This document shows, piece after piece, positions 1 to 4,731 of a DNA stretch of 5,607 nt; the stretch's first letter is position 1, and every line of letters starts with the position of its first letter. The stretch spans positions 1-5,607 of the forward strand of contig JAFTEK010000080.1 of assembly GCA_017453705.1 (NCBI GenBank), written 5' to 3'. The notes beneath the pieces were generated by a model that worked only from the letters and a program-made list of their open reading frames with translations, did not search any database and was not told where the DNA came from. This DNA is from Treponema sp. Lineage in GTDB: Bacteria > Spirochaetota > Spirochaetia > Treponematales > Treponemataceae. Both the position numbers and the translations under genes were made by a program.

Positions 1-827
1 ACCTGCAGCTTGGGGCTGGAGGCGCGGGAACGCTGGCTTGAACCAGAATACTTTTGCAGCCCGCCCAGGAGCCGGGTCTGGTCAAGCAGCTCCAGATAAT
101 GCGAGAGGGTGACGGTGTTCCCCGCATCGGTGAGAGAGCCAAGCATCTTGTTGAACGGGAGAATCTGTGAGCTGTACACCGCCCCCAGCTCAAAAAGCTG
201 GCGCAGGAGGGCGGGCTTGGTGATTGTGGTGAGCATGAGGATGTCCTTGGATATGCTCGTTTCGATTATAGACTCACGCATATAGCTCTTCCACCGCTTC
301 TCGTCCTTTATAAGCTGGGCGGGACCGGGATATCCGCCAAAGTAGATGTATTCCTCCAGGCTCAAGCCGAACGCCTCCCTCATCTCTGGAAAGCTCCAGT
401 GGGGAATTTGGATAAGCTCGAACCTGCCGTGAAGGGATTCCGTGAGGCCTTTTTTTATCAGAAGCCGCGACGAGCCGCTCAGTATTAACTTGATGTTCAC
501 CTTGGAGCGGCTGTCCTCGTCCCAGAGCTTTTTGACAATTTCGCTCCAGTTGGAAAGCTTCTGGACTTCATCAATGACGAGCAGGACTTCCGGGCTGCCG
601 GTCCTTACCTTGAGCCGGGCGGAATTCCAGACCTGCTCAATCCACGCCTGGGAGGAGCCTGCCACGGAATCCGCGCTCTCGTAGATGTAGTCGTGGGGGT
701 AGGTGCCCAGGAACTGGTTGATTATCGTGGTCTTGCCGACCTGCCTGGCTCCAGCCACGACCTGTATGAACTTGCGCCCCTCCGAGACCCGCTTTGTCAA
801 TTCCGAGATGTACTTTGACCTTTCCAT
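1..827 (-). CDS. AAA family ATPase, AAA_14/DUF4143 type (C-terminus cut by window edge)
   Basis: The 275 visible codons are open from ATG at 827 to the left edge. The protein begins MERSKYISELTKRV and has a P-loop GARQVGKTT (residues 26-34), a Walker B stretch LLVIDEVQKL (82-91, acidic pair D86-E87), a sensor-1-like LILSGSSRLL (114-123), and an LHGRF motif (132-136). This order is typical of the AAA_14 domain. The part after about residue 195 (phosphate-rich loop IIETSISKDI, then LLRQLFELGAVYSSQILPFN) fits the start of the DUF4143 region. Whole proteins of this family are usually a little under 400 residues, so about 100 are missing. The family binds and probably hydrolyses ATP. Its cellular role is not established, and such genes are often multi-copy and patchily distributed. 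It is transcribed away from the other genes here, and its promoter is embedded in a tandem palindrome. The ATG is supported by a good Shine-Dalgarno sequence just upstream. Confidence 0.9.
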   Translation of the reverse strand, partial: MERSKYISELTKRVSEGRKFIQVVAGARQVGKTTIINQFLGTYPHDYIYESADSVAGSSQAWIEQVWNSARLKVRTGSPEVLLVIDEVQKLSNWSEIVKKLWDEDSRSKVNIKLILSGSSRLLIKKGLTESLHGRFELIQIPHWSFPEMREAFGLSLEEYIYFGGYPGPAQLIKDEKRWKSYMRESIIETSISKDILMLTTITKPALLRQLFELGAVYSSQILPFNKMLGSLTDAGNTVTLSHYLELLDQTRLLGGLQKYSGSSQRSRASSPKLQ

Positions 828-830
828 AAG

Positions 831-838
831 CCCTTCCT
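831..838 (-). promoter_or_regulatory. Ribosome binding site of the AAA ATPase gene
   Basis: Read on the minus strand, AGGAAGGG lies at 838-831. Its AGGA part ends 7 bases before the ATG at 827, a good Shine-Dalgarno match at normal spacing. It supports this start over internal methionines. Confidence 0.7.
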
Positions 839-846
839 CGCTGGAA

Positions 847-875
847 TATATAATTTACTCAATGGACTGAGTAAA
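847..875 (-). promoter_or_regulatory. Predicted promoter of the AAA ATPase gene
   Basis: On the minus strand a -35-like TTTACT (875-870) is followed after exactly 17 bases by TATATA (852-847). Transcription would start near 840 and give a leader of roughly a dozen bases that still contains the Shine-Dalgarno sequence. The -35 box and most of the spacer lie inside the proximal palindrome at 854-875. A protein bound there would therefore compete with RNA polymerase. The boxes are seen in the sequence; their use is inferred. Confidence 0.5.
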
Positions 876-896
876 TTTACTCAGTGGACTGAGTAA
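854..896. repeat. Two tandem palindromic units (TTTACTCA-N6-TGAGTAAA) over the ATPase promoter
   Basis: Unit 1 (854-875) has 8-base arms TTTACTCA and TGAGTAAA around ATGGAC. Counting flanking bases, the arms extend to 10 bases (852-861 and 868-877). Unit 2 (876-896) abuts it directly and repeats the pattern around GTGGAC, with a last arm one base shorter. The two units differ at only one spacer base. Where they meet, a perfect uninterrupted 20-base palindrome forms (866-885, centre between 875 and 876). In total there are four half-sites, with start-to-start spacing of 14, 8 and 14 bases. Because the array covers the -35 box of the ATPase gene, an operator is the simplest reading. The asymmetric 6-base spacers between inverted arms also recall tyrosine recombinase core sites. 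Confidence 0.85.
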
Positions 897-1003
897 TTCT
901 AGCAGGGTGCGTGAGCAAAATCAAGAGCCGCAGTCTGCGACATAATAGCCCAAATTTCGACTTGTTCAGAGGAATCTACAAAAAAGACGTAATGCTCTAA
1001 AAT

Positions 1004-1050
1004 TCTGGTGGCACACGATAGCCCTATCTGGTGACAGGGCTTTCCTGCGG
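1004..1050. repeat. 47-base direct repeat, copy A
   Basis: This block, starting TCTGGTGGCACACGATAGCC, is identical base for base to 1095-1141, 91 bases further on. Inside it, GATAG-CC-CTATC (1017-1028) is palindromic. AGCCCT (1020-1025) can pair with AGGGCT (1036-1041). That stem shares bases 1038-1041 with the next hairpin, so the two structures exclude one another. Confidence 0.9.
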
Positions 1051-1056
1051 AAAGCC
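1038..1056. repeat. Perfect hairpin, 8-base arms, 3-base loop
   Basis: GGCTTTCC (1038-1045) and GGAAAGCC (1049-1056) are perfect inverted arms around TGC. No T-run follows on either strand, so this is not a canonical intrinsic terminator. It sits 2 bases before a second, larger hairpin. Confidence 0.8.
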
Positions 1057-1058
1057 TA

Positions 1059-1083
1059 TGAGATTCCGCTATGCGGAATCTCA
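1059..1083. repeat. Perfect hairpin, 11-base arms, 3-base loop
   Basis: TGAGATTCCGC (1059-1069) and GCGGAATCTCA (1073-1083) are perfect inverted arms around TAT. With the hairpin ending at 1056 it makes a closely spaced pair, a layout typical of REP-like palindromic elements. Both hairpins share the core TGCGGAA. No U-tract follows, which argues against a terminator. Confidence 0.85.
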
Positions 1084-1127
1084 CGATAGCCCTATCTGGT
1101 GGCACACGATAGCCCTATCTGGTGACA
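1082..1127. repeat. 23-base tandem repeat, two units, with a third copy at 1014-1036
   Basis: The unit CACGATAGCCCTATCTGGTG plus three bases occurs at 1082-1104 (ending GCA) and 1105-1127 (ending ACA). It occurs a third time at 1014-1036 (ending ACA). The three copies differ at one position only. The middle copy bridges the large hairpin and copy B of the 47-base repeat. Confidence 0.85.
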
Positions 1128-1141
1128 GGGCTTTCCTGCGG
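1095..1141. repeat. 47-base direct repeat, copy B
   Basis: This is an exact second copy of 1004-1050. After it the sequence diverges from copy A by one extra G and then different bases, so the perfect 8-base hairpin that ends copy A is degraded here (a C-C mismatch after five pairs). This suggests duplication followed by drift. Confidence 0.9.
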
Positions 1142-1219
1142 GAAACCGACGAAAGGCTGGTTCTTCAGCTTCAAGCTGCACGGAATCTTCACGCACAATG
1201 CGACAAGAAAGAACATGAA

Positions 1220-1252
1220 CAGGATGGTCTCAGGAAGGTGTCTGCCATCCTG
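1220..1252. repeat. Inverted repeat just upstream of the lipoprotein promoter
   Basis: CAGGATGG (1220-1227) and CCATCCTG (1245-1252) are perfect 8-base inverted arms separated by 17 bases. The right arm ends 8 bases before the -35 box at 1261. The position suits a regulator-binding site. No gene lies upstream on this strand that would need a terminator. The role is inferred only. Confidence 0.45.
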
Positions 1253-1260
1253 CAGCTCCC

Positions 1261-1289
1261 TTTAAACTTTTCCCTTTTTACGCTATGAT
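1261..1289 (+). promoter_or_regulatory. Predicted promoter of the lipoprotein-ABC-F operon
   Basis: TTTAAA (1261-1266) and TATGAT (1284-1289) are separated by exactly 17 bases. The start codon at 1299 lies only 9 bases after the -10 box, so transcription should begin within a few bases of the ATG. The GGGG at 1290-1293 would then be mostly or wholly untranscribed and could not serve as a ribosome site. The boxes are seen; the leaderless reading is inferred. Confidence 0.55.
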
Positions 1290-1298
1290 GGGGCTGTT

Positions 1299-2684
1299 AT
1301 GAAGCTTTGCAAGGCAGTTTTTCTGACCCTGTGCGTGGCGGCGGCTCTTTCGCTGACCGGCTGCAGGGGCGTGATAGGATACAGCGTAGTCCTGTGGACA
1401 ATCGCTGACCACGGGATAGCGGACGGAACGATAGTTCCTGTTTACCTCAAGTCCAACATACTGCAGGAATATGTGATTGACAATCCCAACACGGATGCCG
1501 TCGAGAAGATAGAAGTTCCATTTAGCGCGCTCTCCACCCCAATGTCAAAGAAAAAGGCCCTTGAGCGGGCGGCCAAGTACAAGGACTACGAGCACCAGTA
1601 CGCCAAGTGCGTGCTGGACGGCCTGCCCATAAGGGAGGCGCCGGAGAACGGCAGCAAGCAGGTCTACCGGCTCCGTCAGGACGAGATAATCCGCACCCTC
1701 TACAAGGGGGATGGCGTCATTCCCACCAACGGCAAGGAGCTGCTCAAGGGCGAGTGGCTCCGAGTCATCACCAAGGGCGGCACTGCGGGCTGGTGCTTCT
1801 CGCAGAATCTAAGGCTTTTCACGATGAATTCAGACGGCTCCTACGGTGACGGAGCGGAGGAAGCCCAGGTGCAGGAGGAAGATGGCGAGCTGGATTTGCT
1901 CCTTTCTTCTGTATGGTATCCCGACTATTACCAGAAGATGATTTCATCCAAGGAGCTGGATCTGGACTATTTTAACGAGGACTACAGGTTTGACACAGGA
2001 AGCTCCACCGGCGAGGTCATCCTCAAGCTCTTCAATGTGGACGAGTCCTATCCCTATGCCGGTGTCACCAAGCTGCGTGGCGGGGTCTACCGCTTCAATG
2101 GGACGCAGATTCAGGTGACGGTGAAAGGCAAGTCTTCCATACTCCTGCAGTACACGGACACAAGCGGCAAGCCCCGTACATTCGGATTTGTCACCCTTGG
2201 TGCGGACACGGACATAGCCAGCCTGGTAAAGAGCGAGAAGGAAAGGCGGCTGTCAGTCATAAGCGAGCTCGCAAAGTTCGGGCCGGAGTTCTTCAGCTCC
2301 GCCTACGGAACTCTTTCAATAAGCACGGCTTCCACAACCACAACGACTGACGGCGGTGCGTTCAGCTGGACAGGCTACGACCTTCTCGTGCCGTCACTCG
2401 TCAGCCGGAATTCAGGCAAGGACGGAACAGTTTATACCCGCTACTTCCTGGGCAAGTCCCTAAAGGCAGACTGGGATGGAGTCCTGACATTCCGATTTGA
2501 AAAGAACGGCAAGGAGATTGACCTCCTGTACAAGAAAGCGGCCGGAGGATTGCGTCTGGCTCCCGCGAGGATAAGGGAAGAAGAGGACAGCGTCACAGGC
2601 CGCAAAATCCGCTCAGTGACAGCTTCATCAAGCTCTCTTGTCATGTTCTTCCAAAACGCAGCGGCAATGTCCGACAGCCAGTAG
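1299..2684 (+). CDS. SH3-domain lipoprotein
   Basis: This 461-residue protein starts with a lipoprotein signal: K2 and K5, a hydrophobic core (residues 6-18), and the lipobox LTGC with the lipidated cysteine at position 22. It should therefore be membrane-anchored and face the periplasm or cell surface. A short N-terminal module (about 28-75, with GIADGTIVPVYLKSN) precedes a bacterial SH3-like domain (about 103-174). That domain has the hallmark LPIREAPENGSK and a closing GEWLRVITKGGTAGWCF. Such domains often bind peptidoglycan or peptides. An acidic linker (184-198) leads to a C-terminal half (about 200-461) that I do not recognise. It is rich in beta-prone stretches, has a threonine run (346-350), and shows no enzyme motif I can identify. 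The start is fixed by the signal peptide and the promoter directly upstream. The ABC-F gene follows after 12 bases. Its exact role is unknown; a structural or wall-binding envelope role is the best guess. Confidence 0.9.
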   Translation: MKLCKAVFLTLCVAAALSLTGCRGVIGYSVVLWTIADHGIADGTIVPVYLKSNILQEYVIDNPNTDAVEKIEVPFSALSTPMSKKKALERAAKYKDYEHQYAKCVLDGLPIREAPENGSKQVYRLRQDEIIRTLYKGDGVIPTNGKELLKGEWLRVITKGGTAGWCFSQNLRLFTMNSDGSYGDGAEEAQVQEEDGELDLLLSSVWYPDYYQKMISSKELDLDYFNEDYRFDTGSSTGEVILKLFNVDESYPYAGVTKLRGGVYRFNGTQIQVTVKGKSSILLQYTDTSGKPRTFGFVTLGADTDIASLVKSEKERRLSVISELAKFGPEFFSSAYGTLSISTASTTTTTDGGAFSWTGYDLLVPSLVSRNSGKDGTVYTRYFLGKSLKADWDGVLTFRFEKNGKEIDLLYKKAAGGLRLAPARIREEEDSVTGRKIRSVTASSSSLVMFFQNAAAMSDSQ

Positions 2685-2688
2685 GGGT
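2683..2688 (+). promoter_or_regulatory. Ribosome binding site of the ABC-F gene, overlapping the lipoprotein stop codon
   Basis: AGGGGT begins at the second base of the TAG stop of the upstream gene and ends 8 bases before the ATG at 2697. Ribosomes finishing the lipoprotein would cover this site, which suggests translational coupling. Confidence 0.6.
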
Positions 2689-2696
2689 CACAACTT

Positions 2697-4679
2697 ATGT
2701 CTTTCGTACAGTTTTCAAGGATTTCGCTTGCGTTCGGTGACAGGGACATCCTCAAGGATGCTTCCATAAACCTGCACAAGGGCAGCAAGGCTGCCCTCAC
2801 AGGAGCAAATGGCGCGGGCAAGTCCACGCTGATAAAGGTGATGGCAGGACTTGTCAAGGCAGACTCAGGAGAGCGTGTTGCCGAGAAGGGAGCGAGGATT
2901 TCCTATCTGCCCCAGAGCGGTCTCGTCCACTCCGGCTGCACTCTCATGGAAGAAGCTGACAAGGCCTTTGCCTACGGCTATGAGTGGCAGCAGCAGATAG
3001 ACGCATTGGGCGACAGGATGAAGAGCGAGCCTTGCAAGGCGAAACAGCTGGCCGTGGAGCAGTCAGAGCTGCTTGCCAAGCTGGACGAGTCCGGCTGGTA
3101 CAGGCGGACTGCACTGGCAGAGCAGGTGCTTCTGGGACTGGGCTTTGTGAGGGAGGACTTTGCAAAGCAGACCGATGAATTCTCAGGCGGATGGCAGATG
3201 AGGATTGCCCTTGCCAAGTCGCTCATGGCGGAGCCTGACATACTGCTACTGGACGAGCCTACGAACTACCTTGACATAGAGGCGAGAAACTGGCTGGAAG
3301 GATTTCTTACCGACTTCGCAGGAGGATTCCTCTTGGTAAGCCATGACCGCTACTTCCTGGATCATACGGTGAACGAGGTCTACGAGCTTTTCGCAGGCCA
3401 GCTGCGCCGCTACCCCGGCAACTTCAGCCACTATGAGGAAGTCCGCGCCCAGGAGCTGGAGACGCTCACAGCCGAGTACAAGAAGCAGCAGGAAGAGATT
3501 GCCCATCTGGAGGAGTTTATAACGCGGTTCGGATACAAGGCGACCAAGGCGGCACAGGCACAGGAACGGCAGAAGATGCTGGACAAGCTCCTTGCCAACA
3601 AGATAGAGATACCGGAGAACCTCAAGAAAATACACTTCACTTTCCCTGAAGCCCCCCATTCCGGCCAGCTGGTTCTGACCTTGAAGGGACTGACCAAGAG
3701 CTACGGAGGCCCTGCGGTCATAAACGGACTGGATATCGTGGTGGAACGGGGCGAGCGGCTTGTCGTCGCCGGACGCAACGGAGCGGGAAAATCCACCCTT
3801 CTGCGCATATTGGCAGGGGAAGACACAGACTATTCAGGCACAGTAAAACTGGGCACTGATGTTGCAGTAGGCTACTTCTGCCAGGACAATGCGGAGAAAA
3901 TAACCGGGAGCGAGACAATCCTTGAGAGGCTTGAGTCCAAGGCACCCCTTGCCCTCATACCCAAGCTGAGGGATATGCTGGGTTCCTTCCTCTTCCGTGG
4001 CGATGACGTGTTCAAGAGCATAGACGTGCTATCAGGCGGAGAGAAGAGCCGCATCGCCCTGCTGGAGCTGCTGCTCCGCCCGGTGAACCTGCTCATACTT
4101 GACGAGCCTACGAACCACCTGGACATGCACTCCAAGGATGTGCTCTTGGACGCGCTCAAGGATTATGGCGGCACAGTCGTCTTCGTAAGCCACGACCGAG
4201 GATTCATAGAGAGCCTTGCTACCCGCGTTTTGGAGCTGCATCCCGGTCGTCACAGGATTTTCCCCGGCGACTACAGGTATTATATGGAGCGGCTTGAGGC
4301 GGAAGCCGCGGGGGAAGTACCAGTTGCCACGGCTTCCGGCACAGGCAAGGCTGTCTCTGCGTCTGCCCCAAGTGGTGCTGCCGCATCTATGAGGACGGCT
4401 TTATCCCCCGCCGATGAGGGAGGCTCCGGCAAAGAGGCATGGGAGAAGAAGAAACAGGCGGAGGCCGAGCGGCGCAAGATTGAGAAGGAGGTCTCCCGTC
4501 TGGAAAAGCTCATAGCCGAGGCCGAGGCCAAGAAGGGGGAGCTTGAGGCATCCCTTTCCCTGCCGGAAGTCTACTCCAACGGAGAGAAGGCCAAGGAAGT
4601 CCAGAAGAAGATTTCCGCGCTGGAAGAAGAGCTTGACCACCTGAACGCTGACTGGGAAACAGCCGCAGAGAAGCTCTAA
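2697..4679 (+). CDS. ABC-F family ATPase with C-terminal coiled coil (Uup/YheS-like)
   Basis: This is a 660-residue soluble protein with two ABC ATPase domains and no membrane segments, which defines the ABC-F class. Domain 1 has Walker A GANGAGKST (36-44), signature FSGGWQMR (162-169), Walker B ILLLDEP with catalytic E187, and H-switch VSHDR (H216). The inter-domain arm (about 240-320) carries the typical EEFITRFGYKATKAAQAQ stretch (272-289), the segment that reaches toward the tRNA sites of the ribosome. Domain 2 has GRNGAGKST (359-367), LSGGEKSR (445-452), LLILDEP with E470, and VSHDR (H499). All catalytic residues are present. After an Ala/Ser/Gly-rich linker (about 535-578), residues 580-660 form a charged coiled coil like the C-terminal domain of Uup. 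ABC-F proteins act on ribosomes in translation quality control, and some give antibiotic protection. The housekeeping type is more likely here. I cannot decide between Uup and YheS subgroups by eye. It is the second gene of an operon. Confidence 0.95.
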   Translation: MSFVQFSRISLAFGDRDILKDASINLHKGSKAALTGANGAGKSTLIKVMAGLVKADSGERVAEKGARISYLPQSGLVHSGCTLMEEADKAFAYGYEWQQQIDALGDRMKSEPCKAKQLAVEQSELLAKLDESGWYRRTALAEQVLLGLGFVREDFAKQTDEFSGGWQMRIALAKSLMAEPDILLLDEPTNYLDIEARNWLEGFLTDFAGGFLLVSHDRYFLDHTVNEVYELFAGQLRRYPGNFSHYEEVRAQELETLTAEYKKQQEEIAHLEEFITRFGYKATKAAQAQERQKMLDKLLANKIEIPENLKKIHFTFPEAPHSGQLVLTLKGLTKSYGGPAVINGLDIVVERGERLVVAGRNGAGKSTLLRILAGEDTDYSGTVKLGTDVAVGYFCQDNAEKITGSETILERLESKAPLALIPKLRDMLGSFLFRGDDVFKSIDVLSGGEKSRIALLELLLRPVNLLILDEPTNHLDMHSKDVLLDALKDYGGTVVFVSHDRGFIESLATRVLELHPGRHRIFPGDYRYYMERLEAEAAGEVPVATASGTGKAVSASAPSGAAASMRTALSPADEGGSGKEAWEKKKQAEAERRKIEKEVSRLEKLIAEAEAKKGELEASLSLPEVYSNGEKAKEVQKKISALEEELDHLNADWETAAEKL

Positions 4680-4694
4680 AGCACAAGCTATTCC

Positions 4695-4723
4695 TTGAAT
4701 TTTTTCCATATCCCCTGTATAAT
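4695..4723 (+). promoter_or_regulatory. Strong predicted promoter of the XPB-type helicase gene
   Basis: TTGAAT (4695-4700) and a perfect TATAAT (4718-4723) are separated by 17 bases, close to the sigma-70 consensus. The ATG at 4732 is 8 bases after the -10 box, so the transcript should start at or within about 3 bases of the start codon. An in-frame TAA (4720-4722) inside the -10 box rules out an earlier start. There is no Shine-Dalgarno sequence in the few bases between. Confidence 0.75.
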
Positions 4724-4731
4724 TTCCTGCT

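Larger units (their letters stand above)
828..1298. other. Gene-free intergenic region (471 bases) with repeats, hairpins and two promoters
   Basis: I see no convincing gene here. From left to right it contains the ATPase ribosome site and promoter, the tandem palindromes, an AT-richer stretch at 897-1003 with no recognised structure, the hairpin/repeat block at 1004-1142, a mostly unstructured part with an inverted repeat at 1220-1252, and the lipoprotein promoter. A 68-codon minus-strand frame (1105-899) has half its length made of repeat hairpins. Its other half uses A/T third positions unlike the neighbouring genes and lacks a ribosome site, so I do not call it a gene. A 33-codon minus-strand frame (1216-1115) encodes a hydrophobic start, MFFLVALCV, but also lacks a ribosome site. 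Confidence 0.75.

Noticed and set aside
442..684. 80-residue plus-strand reading frame
   Set aside because: It lies antisense inside the ATPase gene, whose Walker and sensor motifs are clear in the other strand.
1038..1083. Intrinsic terminators at the two hairpins
   Set aside because: Neither stem is followed by a T-run on either strand, and no gene ends next to them.
1004..1142. CRISPR array
   Set aside because: The repeats are unevenly spaced (68 and 23 bases between 23-base copies), spacers are not of uniform length, and no cas gene is present.
1607..1849. 80-residue plus-strand frame inside the lipoprotein gene
   Set aside because: It overlaps the SH3-like domain in another frame and has no family features; it is a shadow frame.
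2441..2857. 138-residue minus-strand frame across the lipoprotein/ABC-F junction
   Set aside because: It is antisense to two well-supported genes, has a low-complexity Ser/Leu/Arg composition, and has no ribosome site that I can see.
3246..3659. 137-residue minus-strand frame
   Set aside because: It is antisense to the ABC-F linker and NBD1, which contain intact motifs.
4677..4731. Intrinsic terminator between ABC-F and helicase genes
   Set aside because: The TTTTTT run at 4699-4705 is not preceded by a stable GC-rich stem; it is the promoter spacer.
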